A DNA stretch of 64,000 bases from Trichoplax sp. H2 (Eukaryota; Placozoa; Uniplacotomia; Trichoplacea): contig NOWV01000088.1 in the NCBI GenBank assembly GCA_003344405.1, positions 124,001 to 188,000 on the forward strand, given 5' to 3'. Of this stretch, positions 24,333 to 36,724 are shown piece by piece. The notes under the pieces were generated by a model, which had not been told where the DNA came from, did not search any database, and saw only the letters and a program-made list of their open reading frames with translations. Made by a program: the position numbers and the translations under genes. The stretch's first letter is position 1. Each line of letters opens with the position of its first letter.

Positions 24333-27300
24333 ATGCTATCCACGTTATCATTACTGACACCAGGCAGAATGTTACAGATTTGTGCTTGGATTGTATTTAT
24401 ACAAGTCCATGTTTGCTTTGGTCGTTCAGCTCAAACAAGGTAAGTAAGACCGTAATTTCATATTTCGCTAAAATACGATACGATAACGTGTAATCAATGT
24501 AAATTATTACAGACCATATGGAAGAGTTGTAGTAGACACAAATCACTACAATTACTGAATAGCTATAATTATATCCTTGACAATATACAGTAATTTATTT
24601 CTTAAATGTCGGTAATAAATGCTGTTATCTTTCCATATACGCGGTCATCAATTTATCATTATACTAATTTCTAGGCAAAATAATATAATTTTACAGAATT
24701 TACTAAATGGAAGAATAATTTTAGACTTACACAGAAAAAATACTGTACATCATCAGATTGATAAAGATCTTAAAATTCATCGCAGTTGAGGTTTTAATTT
24801 CATCAGCCTGGTGTTTAAAATTCTTTGTTTAATTTCTGATTTTAAAACTAAACATGAATAACTCTGTAGCTCAATGAACCAGTCAAACACTTCGCAATTT
24901 CTTAAATTAATGATAATCTATATAATTATTTATTAAATGCATTCATAACTACGTAGAGTTCTGGTCATTAGCATCAAATAATGATAAATGCAATTAACCT
25001 TTAATTTTAAATTTATTAGTCATACTGTAAGTTAGCAGCCCATTCTAGACAATTGATTACAGTATAATAATGGAAAACTTGCTAAAACTAAGGTTTCATT
25101 TCTAAATATAACGTACATCTCTAACGATAACTTCCTTCCTAACAAGATTAATTATTGTGTAATTAGTAATATTTTGTCAGCTAAGTGAAATTTGATGCAT
25201 CAAAAATCTTTCGTTTAAAATCCATAGATGAAAGAGATATCACGGTACTGTATTGCTAAGTAATATGGATGTTTTAGTGAAGATTAATAAGATCTTGATA
25301 CTCGTACTTTAAATCAAATAAAATAATAAATTAACTTAGGTGATTGTGATTGCTATCACACTTAGAAATTTAGTATAAAGGCAGTAGTAAAAGACTTTGC
25401 GATGAAAGTTTTATAAGTTTTATTTTATAACTATCTCATCACACCCCTCAGTAGTCTATGAAAAGAGGAGAGAAAAAAATAAAAATGATTACATAGCCGT
25501 ATGAAATAATATTATCATTCTTTCAGGTACAGATTAAAAAAATGACAGCTAAACAAAAGTAGTGACACTATCAGTGCAGCTTTGCAACATTTTGGATTAT
25601 ATTCGCTATGATTTCGATGGTCAATAGTAATGTACTTTGAATACTTTTAGTTGTACAGGGTTCTCATTTCTGTTAACTAAAAAGAGAACTTCTTACTTGC
25701 GTATTAATTTATTAACGTGAAAATTTTTCATGAAATGTTCTGTTATGATCAATGTCTATTTCGAACGGTCATAATAAATAGTGAATATGCCCCAGTAAAA
25801 TATTTTAGGATATTGGATAAACTAATATAATTAGTTTTTGATTGAATATTATTGATAATACGAAATACATCTTTTCCGCCTAACTGTTAATGCCGCAAAT
25901 GGAATATTAAAGTTATTAGAATGTTAAGCACTTAATTCAATCTCATATCAGATGTATGCTGATATTCATAGCTGCAATTATTTATCGAGTAAATAGATCG
26001 TTGAGATAATTCTAGTTTGTGGGCATATTCGTGCACTTTTTAGCCTGACAAAACAGCATATATATCATTTTAAAATAAGCATGCTATTTTTAATTATAAA
26101 AGCAAACAATAAGAAAGTAGGACTAAGATAACTGTAGCGTGGTACAACTTAAATACAGCTATTAATAATTTATTAAACTTCAGGTATTGATGATTTCAGT
26201 TTATAATTGAACCCATCTTTAACTATTTCCCGACATTGCAACAATTGTCTGCGATGTAAATGCCAACATTGTTCACCAGTCGATGATCACAATTAAAAAT
26301 GGTGTTATGATTAAACACCTTTTAATATTGTTTATAATGCACTTCTTAGTTTAGTACTTTAATCTATCATGTGAACTGAGCGATAAAAATTGGCGATCGA
26401 AGCGTAACTATTTATTGTAAAGATATATCAGTAAATTGAATTCTAATCCAAACAATTTTACTTCCTTTTTATCTGTTCTGCTATAGTAATTTGAAAGCTG
26501 GTGTCCCTTCTTTAAGGATCCCGGAATATGATGGGCATGACGATAGTACAAACAATTTATTCCTTGTAAGTTTTGGTTATTATAATCAATAAATAATATT
26601 GATATCCCAGTCTATAGCCTATAATAAATACGGGTAAATTAATTGAATAATTAATCTTTGAATTAAACAAATGGTAATGTCATCACCAAAGCATTCCGTA
26701 GACGTTGAATCGGCTAATACATTCTTAACTTGTCTTATTACTTTAAAGGGAGAGTTAAATTATTTGATCGTAATGCTAATACTTAGTGTTATCTGATGTG
26801 CGAATTTCTTTTATGGTGGCTAATTTCTCACAGTACTGTAGTTGTTAATCATTTTATGAGCAAAAATAATTCATAATGATAAATTTATACTGCAGCCAGC
26901 TATGTATCGGGGGTGATATAAAGATAAAATTTTTTACTTAACATATCAGACAATGATAGTCAACATCAACTCAATCGATTTCCTTCGTTTAGAGTACCGT
27001 CAAGGGACGATTATTGTTTTCATGAGCATTAATTCCCGACAGATCGGGTAAAATTTTAGATGATTCTGGTAATATCCCGGTATTGCTTTGTCGTAATCGA
27101 TATGAGTCTCAACATTAACAATATCAAATGGACGCCGCCGATGCTTGAAAAGGATTTCGATTACTAGTGAAAATAGAAAGTGTACATATTCCAGTAGAAA
27201 ACAGTTTCATATTGTCAGTTTGATAGAAATTTGGAAAGGTGATTTTAATCATTCATAGATAAGGTTTTGATTTAATTCCATTTAAAGTACGATTAAGCCT

Positions 27301-29543
27301 ATTTCTTTCTCCCATCTTAGAACATTTTAATTACTAAAATCATTCAGTAGTTATTTATTTCGATACTTTAAAGTCAAAATTTACTAGCCTACTTTTAAAT
27401 TTCTATTGTTAGTTTATGTGATTCAGTTGATATTCTCTGTTTTTCGCTTATATAACAACTATATATAAATCAGGATTCCCATGTTATACTTTTAAGTTAG
27501 TAGTCAGACAAAGGTGCTCATTAAACTTAAATTGTTACCTTTACTTAATATTCTATACGCTTGCAGTACCCAGCAAAATATTTCGGTCTAGTTGAGTCAT
27601 GAATATAAGGGGGTAGCGTGACTTCCGTAGATCGAGTTACAAAAGATTTATTACAATTTAATATTGACTTAGCACGAATTAATTTAACCATGACTCCGTT
27701 TTGTTCTTAAATGCTATATGCATAAAACATCAGGGTTAAGCCTTTTAAGAGATATTACTGCTAACGAAGTTAATATATCGCATTTCTTATTCTACATTTA
27801 GGCAAGAGCAAGTGAAAGTAAGATGTCTGCAGATGCGAAAGGTAACGTTAACTCTTACGATTTTTATTGATAATTATATAGGCTGTAAATATCAGAGTTA
27901 CATCCGAGACCATCTATAACTAGAGATAATGGATTGTCAGAAAGATTCCATAAGGACTAAGCAATAAATGAGATTAAATAAGTATAATTAAAATTATTGT
28001 ATTCTTTTATTTCAGACAACCGCTGTGATGCAGGATGGATTCATTATAACCTCAACTGTTATCGCGTCTTTCAGAAAAGCAACGAACGCCAAGACTGGAA
28101 TAGTGCGCAAGCAGAATGTAATAAGCTTGGTGGCAATCTGCTTAGTATACTAACCTACAAGGAACAAAATTTCGTCCAAAATAATTTATTGTCGACTGGA
28201 GTAAAAAAATCGTATTGGATTGGGTTAAACTGTACTAGTATTGATGACAATTGTCGATGGCAAGGTATGCCTACTGCCAATCCATATTCTCATAGATCTA
28301 ACAGAGTAAAAGATCATGGCGTGTCAGAAATGTGTATGGAAATCAATATGAGAACGAAGTTTAATGGCTTATGGACAAGTAGAAATTGCAGTATAAAGCA
28401 GCGTTTCATCTGCAAAAAAGGTATGTAGATGTTATAGCATCCGGTTCAACTAATATAAAAAGAATGCGCACGAGTAGCTATCACAGCAACGCTGATGAGC
28501 AAAGTATTACGATTGTAAATTTTACTTTTCAGCTGATTACGTAAGAAACTTTTGAAACGTCTTGACTTACTTTCTAACTTAATCCTGTTTTCCCATTTCT
28601 TTTAATAATAGGCGCTAAAAATATTAAACTAAATTCCATTCATCGCCAGTGTGGTGTCTCTTATCATAACGATTATAGTTTACTTGGCTTACGTATAAAA
28701 CGAGTGATTCATGGTACTAAAGCTTCTGACTACATGGTGCCTTGGCAAGCTTTCATTCAAATTAAGCGATCCGATAACAAAATAGTTCGCTGTGGTGGCT
28801 CATTAATTGATAAAAAATACATTATTTCAGCCGCTCATTGCTTTGATAAAGTTTCAAAAGAGCCTCAATCAATCCGTATCGTTTTAGGAATTGTTAGGTT
28901 AACTGATCTAGAAAAAGGCAATATGCCCTGGCAAACACCGGCCGAGACGAAAAAAAAGAGCCAAAGTAAGCATCGATTAGGGGAAAAGATACTATATTTA
29001 TCGCATGACGATTTAAACATTCATTCAGCTTATGCAGGTGGTTGTCAAGGTGTTGGCAGATGTACCATACGTGATTTTAATGCTGATGTAGCAATACTTA
29101 AATTGCCATCATCTGTACAAACTAATAGATACGTAAGAACGCTTTGCTTGCCTAATAAGAGAATATTAAGCAGCAACCTTGGCAATTTAGACTGTCGCGT
29201 TGCAGGTTGGGGCAATACCAGAGTAAGTGGTTCAGTTTCTTACCCGAGGTATTTACGTTGGGCTATGGTATCTATTCTTGACACAGACAAGTGTAACAAA
29301 TCAGTGGCCTACCGTAATAGTATCACAAACAATATGTTATGCGCCGGCAAGTGGGAAGGCGGTGTTGATACATGTCATGGCGATAGTGGTGGACCATTAA
29401 TGTGTCGCTTACCAAATAGCCCGTGGATGCTGATGGGCATTACAAGTACTGGAAAGGGCTGCGCACAGCCTATGTCTCCAGGAGTTTATACTAAGTTATC
29501 ATCTCCAATCATTAATAACTGGCTGAGTCATTTTATACAATAG
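24333..29543 (+). CDS. Secreted C-type lectin-like / trypsin-type serine protease
   Basis: Five exons keep frame: 24333-24439, 26487-26565, 27802-27841, 28016-28420 and 28612-29543 (1563 nt, 520 residues). Exon 1 encodes an N-terminal hydrophobic signal segment (MLQICAWIVFIQVHVCFG). Exon 4 (about residues 76-210) is a long-form C-type lectin-like domain: CDAGWIHYNLNCY, GGNLLSI, YWIGLNC and NCSIKQRFICKK. It lacks EPN/QPD and WND motifs, so classical calcium-dependent sugar binding is doubtful. Exon 5 is an S1 protease: activation site IKR|VIHG at 241/242, His286 in SAAHC, Asp369 in NADVAIL and Ser469 in CHGDSGGP. Asp463 at the base of the S1 pocket predicts cleavage after Arg or Lys. Cys224 before the activation site and Cys389 (TLCLP) should keep the lectin chain tethered after activation. 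A lysine-rich loop (KKKSQSK) and an extra Cys pair (about 355 and 361) are insertions. The role may be immune recognition or digestion, which I cannot tell from sequence. Confidence 0.92.
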
Positions 29544-30810
29544 GATGATACTTTTTCTACTTAGGAAGAGATTTTAAATGCACTTCTGATAGAATATAAA
29601 TACTAGCTGTAGAATACAGTAGAACAGCTGTTTAAAACAGTAAATTCTTTAAAGGACACTTGATTGCAGTATCTAATACTAATTTCAGGTTTACAAGAAA
29701 TACAACTAAATATAAGATTAAATGATAACCTTTATATTAAATAATGAATGATATTAAAAATTGAATGAATCATTGCGCAAATTATAATAGCATAAAATTA
29801 GATATCAGATATCGTATAATTAATTCACAATGCTATTTATATTTCTTCAAACAATGCCCATTTAGCTCCAAGCATTTTAATTGTGGCCTAAAAATTGTTT
29901 ATTTTAATAGCTCAATCGCATACTCAGTATTACAAAAGTACACATGTGTCAGGAGGAAACTGCCTCATTTTTTAATTTCTTATTTAATTTTCTGTCGACA
30001 GAAATTATCCATTATATTTGTAGAGCTAGCATTTTAATTAAATTGCTAAAATAATTAAATTAATTACTATATAAAATAAAGTAATGAATGTTTACATGTA
30101 TATATTTGAGAGCTATAAACATGATTAGATATACGCGTATACAAATATAGATCTTTAATTCTACATTTTACAAAATTTAACATCATGATTACAGTGTTGG
30201 GAATATTATATTAAAATAAATACTATATGTAGAAAAATTTGATCGTTTTACTAAAGTATGCAACATATATGAATATCTATTTATTCAAACTGTATTTATT
30301 GCGTTTAAATATATATATATATCGTAAATAATAATATACTGTATTGGCTTCATTAAAAGCGTCTATAAGACGGGTAAATCTCTAATACAAGTTTTACTTA
30401 AATGCTAAATAGTGAATAATATTAAGAATGTTATAATTTTATATTATTGTTTCACTGATAAGGTTAAATAAAGATAAAAATAATATATTTAGAACTTGCT
30501 ACTTCTAAAATCACGATATTGAAGTATATTATATATATATTGATACTTTATACGAATACTTCTATGTAACTCTCTGAATTTAGCAATGTATGCGTATCGC
30601 TATATTATATTTATCATCTCTTGGTTAATGATGCCAGTATTTCACGTGAATAAAGGCTTATTAATAGACTCAAATTTTATCTATCGGTGGAAAATTAAAT
30701 GCTTATGATAAATGATTAAGCAAGAACGGAAGGATAAGCGCTAATGAGACGCTGCATTATTGATATTTGAATTAATTTTAAGTCGCTCTTAGGAGCATTT
30801 AAGTTTATTA
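29544..30810. other. AT-rich 3' flank, no gene seen
   Basis: Very AT-rich, with several AATAAA words soon after the protease stop codon that could serve polyadenylation, and short TA runs near 30309 and 30530. The open frame at 29765-30037 is AT-driven and unlike any known protein. Confidence 0.5.
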
Positions 30811-31570
30811 CTAATTTCTCTTTGAGCCAGTTTTACTAGATCTTGCGATAATACCTATTAATTTTTATGACGTTGTTCCGGCGAATTTGGAAAAGGCACT
30901 GATATCGGATGTATTTTGTTCTAATTACTATTATAACTTGCTTTTCAAAATTAGCGATTAGGATTTTGTGTTGGTCATGCAACTTAGAATAAGGCTAATG
31001 TATCCATTTTAATTTACCTTCCCTGCCCAGCTTCAGCAGTGTATGATCGTCCAGTGTTGCAAGAAATAATTTCTTGTTTGTTGTGGAAATGATCAGTGGC
31101 GACGTTTCACTTTCTATATTTGTAAATTGTTATACAAATACAGTAAATTCAGAATCTGTATTAACCTCTTTCTGGCGTAAGATTAGATTGGTATTAACCT
31201 AAAAACCTGAACTGTAGTTTAAATATTTAAATCTGAATTTCCCAATACTATATAAGAAAGCCCTCATCACAGACATCATTGCATGCATTAGATTGAATTT
31301 GCAAATCTGTATTACGGTATGCAACCAGGTCATGCACCAGCTTATATGGGTAAATATGAGCATACTGAAATATGCTACTCACTACTCAGTAAATAAGTAT
31401 ACGAAGTATCGCGAGCTGTAGCTCCACTAATAACAATTATACGTGATTAATAATGTCCATATGCTTAAAGTGTTGATGACAGAAATTTTTTGATGCAAGA
31501 TGCTCACGACAGTTTCTGCATCCTTAGAAGTTTCATATTCCGTAAATATGGTAAGGTGCGATGGCTTCAT
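30811..31570 (-). CDS. Uncharacterised minus-strand gene divergent from DYNLT2B (partial model)
   Basis: Three splice-bounded pieces are visible on the minus strand. A possible first exon, 31508-31570, begins MKPSHLTIFTEYETSKDAET and ends at a GTGAGC donor. A strong internal exon, 31018-31113, lies between ATATAG and GTAAAT and contains SPLIISTTNKKLFLATLDDH then TLLKLGRE. The terminal exon 30811-30854 joins it in phase and ends GIIARSSKTGSKRN. One or more exons between 31113 and 31508 are needed and are not resolved; possible pieces are near 31280-31330 (LVHDLVAYRNTDLQ) and 31167-31200. I do not recognise the family. Its head-to-head arrangement with a ciliary dynein subunit around a shared X-box suggests, as inference only, a cilium-related protein. 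Confidence 0.45.
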
Positions 31571-31863
31571 TGAAGCTAATGCTACTGGATTTGACCTAGG
31601 ACTGCTAGCGGGTAAAAATCTTCTCGTTTTTTATATAGAATCGATACAAACTTTCACACAGTATGGCTAATTCAGTATCGAATGAAATAATATGCTGGAA
31701 ATTGCGTCGCAATTCATTGCTTGGAAGACTTCAAAGTTGAAGTTTTAAGGTCTCATAGATTTGAACATGCGCAAATCAATGGATTTTAGTAAGACCGCCA
31801 GTTTCTGTCCGTCGGCTACTCTGTGATTCACAGTTCAGCTGCAGGAATGGCGAGTCGTTGATC

Positions 31864-31877
31864 GTTACTATAGTAAC
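31864..31877. promoter_or_regulatory. X-box (RFX-binding motif) in a divergent promoter
   Basis: GTTACTATAGTAAC is a perfect palindrome and matches the X-box consensus GTHNYYATRRNAAC at every position; the symmetry extends to CGTTACTATAGTAACG. It lies 311 bp before the DYNLT2B start and 294 bp before the possible start of the divergent minus-strand gene. RFX factors control cilium genes across animals through this motif, and DYNLT2B is such a gene. Binding itself is an inference. Confidence 0.75.
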
Positions 31878-32187
31878 GCTCGCTACCAAAGGCTCATGAA
31901 GGAAAAAGTGAGCTGAAATACTAGGATACTGGTGTATCGATCGAGTAAGGTATAATAATCTATCATAAACTGAACTTCAACGAGAACCGATCCAACTGCT
32001 AGAATTTCTACTTTACGTCTAGGAGGTAATTAAAATCATTTAAGCATGATATAAAATAGACAGTTTCGAAATAGATACTGAATTCGTATACTGTTGTGAT
32101 ATATGACTGTGAGATGACGCTTTATTTTTTTTACCTAGTCGATTAGAATCTTTCAACATCATTTGTGTTTACAGAATATTTTTGGTT

Positions 32188-33517
32188 ATGGAAAATAATT
32201 CAACGAATAGTTATGTCATTCGACCAAACTTTAGAAATAAGTAAGTGTGGTTCTTCTTTGGCCAGATGTAACTCAGACAAATGTATTTACCTGTTAATAA
32301 TAGGATCGTTAAACGTATTCTGAATTTGCTAATACGAAGTAGAACTGTATCAAATAAATTCAAAATGCTGTGCAAGATTCAGTGATTGTATGATGTATTG
32401 GGATTACAGCAATCCTGTAATTACTATACCGTAACGGTTGGAAAGAAACTTTGCGATTATAATTATGAACTATTATTGGAAATTGTTATATGTGTATTTA
32501 ATTAGTATTGCTATCTACGGTATTTTGTAAAATAGTGCAAATGGTAGGAATTTAAATGTATTAAATTAGCATCAAGTTCACATTTTGCATTCTAATGGCA
32601 GATTTCGAGCTGCGTTAGTAAAAGACGTAATTCATGGTATTTTACAAGAGGAATTATCAGGCAAAAATTATGATGCCCAAGAAGCTATATCATGGACGAA
32701 AGTTATCACAGATACTATTAAACTAAGGCTGAAAGGTTAGAGGAATAGCTTATTTTAATCACGTTATCATCGATTTATATTCATCACTTTATTCGATCAA
32801 GTCTTTCGATTGTCTTGTAGAGCTTTTAAACATCTGTAATCGTATTGCAAATATTTCGGCTACTAACTCATTTTAATATTGTTACAGAATTAAATTTCGA
32901 TCGTTATAAAATTATTGTGCAAGTTCTTATAGGAGAACAACGTGGTCAAGGAGTACAGTAAGTGATAATATCTCAGATTTACAAGGACGTCTATTAATAT
33001 TTGATTTTTGGTAAATTTGACAGTAATGGATTGATTTGTAGCATGATATTCGAGTACATTCGTAGTTCATTGATATTGCAAATCTTAGAGTTATTATTAC
33101 AGTGCTTTATACTGTATTAGTTAATAGATATTGTAAAGAGGGTTCTACTACATAATGGCTTGATATATCAATGATGCTGCGCACATACTACGAATTTATC
33201 GATATCATCATTTTGTGATGTTCTTCTATTACCGTAGAATGGGTTGTCGTTGTTTCTGGGATTCGGACACGGATAACTACGCACAAGATATATTCATAAA
33301 CGTATGAAAATTTTGAATAGAATTTAAGAATTATTTATGCATATTTTAATTTCGGATTCTAACAGATTTGGGATCTAACTTAATATTATAAAGTTGTTAT
33401 ATTAAACGTTTAATTTTTCATTATTAGCCTTTATTAATATTAATTGATTTGCTCAATATTTTATTATAGGAGAGTTTCTTTTGCATAGCAGCCGCATATG
33501 GTATATTTACGTACTAG
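32188..33517 (+). CDS. DYNLT2B: Dynein light chain Tctex-type 2B (Tctex1 domain-containing protein 2)
   Basis: Five exons: 32188-32240, 32602-32735, 32888-32957, 33238-33301 and 33470-33517. They join in frame to 369 nt, or 122 residues; human is about 142 with a longer N-terminus. Landmarks: SYVIRPNFRNKFRAALVKD, VIHGILQEELSGKNYDAQEA, ELNFDRYKIIVQVLIGEQRG, QMGCRCFWDSDTDNYAQDIF and the C-terminus CIAAAYGIFTY. These are the helices and strands of a Tctex1 fold. In vertebrates this light chain belongs to cytoplasmic dynein-2, the retrograde intraflagellar transport motor. The start ATG is followed directly by the conserved region. A perfect X-box lies 311 bp upstream, as expected for a ciliary gene. 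Confidence 0.95.
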
Positions 33518-34032
33518 GCACAACTTGATTTCTTGGATTAGCATAATTTTTGTGATTTAGCATAGATCATGCTGCAGCTAATTTATTAAGTTCAGTTAAT
33601 GATTTCATGTTGATTATGGCACAACATATATATATATATATATATATCTAGAATTGAATGTTATCTCTTACTCAGCTCTTCGCTACTAATACGAGTATGT
33701 ACTGTAAATACTGATAGCTTCTTTATTGATGTAATAGTATATTCATGTTAACTAAGGAAAGATTTCTTCCTATTTCCAAGTGTAACTATTTATAAAGATC
33801 GATAATACAAGTATACGTAAAATGGTATCCGAGTAGACATAAACGTCAGTTACATACTAACTTGTCATAATATAAACTGTAGTCTCTAAAGCAGTCAATT
33901 GATATCGAGAAATGTTTTATTTTCCATCTCGATCATTTAAGATTACGAAATTCTGACATGAAATAACGTTTATGCAATGTAACTATGAGCATTACTGGTG
34001 ACTTATGATCCAATGGGTTATAACTGTTTAAA
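33518..34032. other. 3' flank of DYNLT2B with a TA run
   Basis: AT-rich spacer containing an uninterrupted (TA)n run of about 23 bp at 33626-33648. No exon or RNA gene is seen. Confidence 0.55.
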
Positions 34033-34734
34033 TTACTTATAGTGTTGCGGCTGTCAACTTTAGAGCTACTTCTATCTTCGTCGAATCTGGAAATGTAGAT
34101 TTGGCAAATAATAAAAGGACGAACGAGTAGTTTGATCTAACAGTATGGCAAAATTTTACACGAAGGCATTAACATTAACGTCGCCGAACTGCGCAAAGAT
34201 TTTACAGTCTCAAGTTGTTTTTGGTAGTAGATTGCATCCAGATCGCAAATTCTTCATCATTCTAAGTTACTTATAGTGCTACGGCTATAAACTTTAGAGC
34301 TACTTCTATCTTCATCGAATCTGGAAATGTAGATTTGGCAAACAATAAAAAGATGAACGAGTAGTTTGATAGAACAGTATGGTAAAATTTTACACGAAGG
34401 CATTAACATTAATGTCGCCGAACTGCGCAGAGATTTTACAGTCTCAAGTTGTTTTTGGTCGTAGATTTCATCTAGATCGCAAATTCTTCATCATTCTAAG
34501 TTACTTATAGTGCTACGGCTATAAACTTTAGAACTACTTCTATCTTCGTCGAATCTGGAAATGTAGATTTGGCAAATAATAAAAGGATAAACGAGTAATT
34601 TGATATAACGATATAGCAAAATTTTATAAGAAGGCATTAACATTAACGTGGCCGAACTGCTCAGAGATTTTACAGTCTCAAGTTGTTTTTGTTCGTAGAT
34701 TCCATCTAGATCGTAAAATTCTTGACCATTCTGG
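34033..34734. repeat. 234-bp tandem repeat, three copies
   Basis: Units start at 34033, 34267 and 34501, exactly 234 bp apart. Each begins TTACTTATAGTG and contains ACTTTAGAGCTACTTCTATC, GGAAATGTAGATTTGGCAAA, GAAGGCATTAACATTAA and TCTCAAGTTGTTTTTG. The copies are about 90-95% alike by eye, so the expansion is fairly recent. The open frame across the third copy is interrupted in the others and is not a conserved protein. The array fills the space between convergent DYNLT2B and UQCRH. Confidence 0.93.
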
Positions 34735-35048
34735 TTGGCAGGGAAGTACTTTACTCTACGGGGTGGGGGTAGTATCAAAAATTTTATACTCCAATGCTTT
34801 AGAAAGCTTAATTTTTGAAACGTTAGGTTCGAAAGTGATATTTTTTATGCATACGTGAGGTAAAATTAGCGATTTTTATTTTATTGATAAAACATATACG
34901 CTTAGCCACATGGAAATAAAGCGAATTATGGCACTTCAACTTTGAATTCAACAGTTTGACAAGGTATACAAAAGTATTATGAGACAGTAGCTTACGATAA
35001 CGTAAAGGCCGATATACCTTTCTGTTATTAAATTAGAGCATCCAAATT

Positions 35049-35387
35049 TTACTTAAGACGGGAGAAAAGAGTTTTTGCAACCTAAAAGTAAGGTAATGAA
35101 GACATGTTACGAATATGTTACGTTTTTACTTTGACCATACAATTAATAGCAATTTATAAAGCAATAAATAGCTTTCAACTTTTTTTGAATGTGAAATATT
35201 GTAAATATGGTACTTACACATTTATCCGCACAATGCATAAAATCGAATAATTCTTGCGTACAAGTTTCTTCAGTATTACTACGACTATTTACTCGGTCAT
35301 TACAAGTCTCATAAACACTTTTTAACGGAGCACATTTGGGGGACTCTCCACATTCTTCGAACAAAATAGGTTTAGGATCGATTGGAC

Positions 35388-35418
<31 letters not shown>

Positions 35419-36665
35419 AGCGTTGCCTCCTTCCTCTTCTTCGACGTCGCCTCCTTCCTCTTCTGGTTCTTCGGTTGGCTCTTCATCTTCTACCTATATA
35501 TCATTAGCAAGACCAAATCAGGGTCATCATGTATCCAAATTTGGAACATTCAACTAGTTCTTATATTTGCGTTTCGACGGTATCGATAGGTGTACTGTAT
35601 ACTCGTAGATAGTAATGTAATACTGTAGCAGATGCTGTACCGTCGCCTAGATAAACTGTAGACTACCAGAAGATTGTCTGGTAGTTTCTTGATAAGTTAC
35701 TATTTCAAGATGGTTTGCTACGGAGTAGAGATCTTGATCGACTGTTAGCAAACTATTGAGAAGAGGGGTCCACAGTGCTGTCTAGCTCGATTTGCAATAT
35801 CGTACTGTAAAGGGTGATTGTGTGAATTGTCTATGCCGAATCACTCGTCAAGTATTTTGTTGCCAGTCATGCACTAGCATTAGTTATCGCATTAGTGGGG
35901 TATTGCTAGGCTAGCGAGAGTAATTTTAGTAAGTTTAACGCTACCACGGTAGTTTAGATGTCAACATAATGGCAGTTTTTGATGGGGGTTAGGGATTTTG
36001 CGGTTTGTGAAGGTACCGGTAAAATTGGAACGCATCCAAAGATAGAATATGGTATGAATATTTTAGATGATGCCACTACGAATAGCTCTTGTTGTATACA
36101 GATGGATTTAAGGCATGAGAAATTTGGATACCATCCAACGAGTGGGCTATTCTCGGATTATTGTGTTACTACTCTAATTTGCAAATGTGTGTATTGTAGA
36201 GCGCGCAGCGAGCATCCATTTCGCATTTGGCTGGAAGGCTGTCCATAAGGGTGAAATTAGGAAATACCATAAATTTTGAGTCATTTTTAAAGCTAGAGGT
36301 ACTGAATGACCATGAGAAGACGGCAAGGAAATTCATCGATACCCAAAATGGCCGATACAATACAACATGAAAGTAGTTTCATGTCGAGAAAGACTGAGGG
36401 GAATCAATATGTTGGCTTGCCAATGATAGCTAGCGTACGTGCAATATCCAAGTTTCAAGTGTAGATGAGTTGAGTTATGATGGTGGAATTGCGTCTAGTT
36501 GGAAATTGTGAAGGTTTATGCTGGGAAAATGGATTGAGCGATGATCCATTAGTTACAATATGTTTTCAATCAACAATTATCAAGTGGATAAGCGAGAGTA
36601 TATCGCAATTTTGGCAGTAATACCTCTTCAGTAAGGGTTACTTCCTCTTCTTCAGTGAACGCCAT
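35049..36665 (-). CDS. UQCRH: Cytochrome b-c1 complex subunit 6 (hinge protein)
   Basis: Three minus-strand exons, 36624-36665, 35218-35493 and 35049-35081, give 351 nt or 116 residues. The first codes MAFTEEEEVTLTEE. The second opens with a very acidic stretch including ten consecutive Glu, then GPIDPKP, and the hinge core CAPLKSVYETC (Cys68-x9-Cys78), NDRVNSRSNTEETC and ELFDFMHCADKC (Cys92-x13-Cys106). The third ends VAKTLFSRLK. The two twin-Cys pairs match those of the hinge protein, an intermembrane-space subunit of respiratory complex III next to cytochrome c1. Extra Cys62 and Cys102 are not in my memory of the human protein. At 116 residues it is longer than human (91) because of the acidic region. 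Intron 1 (1130 bp) is long for such a gene. A YY1-like motif overlaps the start codon. Confidence 0.95.
35662..35685. repeat. Short perfect hairpin in UQCRH intron 1
   Basis: ACTACCAGA and TCTGGTAGT are perfect 9-bp inverted arms around the 6-base loop AGATTG. It sits in the long first intron of UQCRH, close to several GTAC words (TGTACTGTATAC, CTGTACCG). It may be part of an inserted element, or simply fold in the RNA. Confidence 0.6.
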
Positions 36666-36669
36666 CTTG
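36660..36669 (-). promoter_or_regulatory. YY1-like motif overlapping the UQCRH start codon
   Basis: On the minus strand the start context is CGACAAGATGGCGTTC, which contains CAAGATGGCG, the YY1-type core at the initiator ATG. Such placement is common in animal housekeeping and mitochondrial genes. Use as a binding site here is inferred. Confidence 0.5.
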
Positions 36670-36724
36670 TCGCGTGTGATACTTTGATCTCGTACGAGCA
36701 GACGCAGATGAGCAAGTTGATTTA

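Noticed and set aside
35336-35557. Serine-rich open frame on the plus strand
   Set aside because: It is the antisense shadow of the poly-Glu coding exon of UQCRH (TTC/CTC read opposite GAA/GAG).
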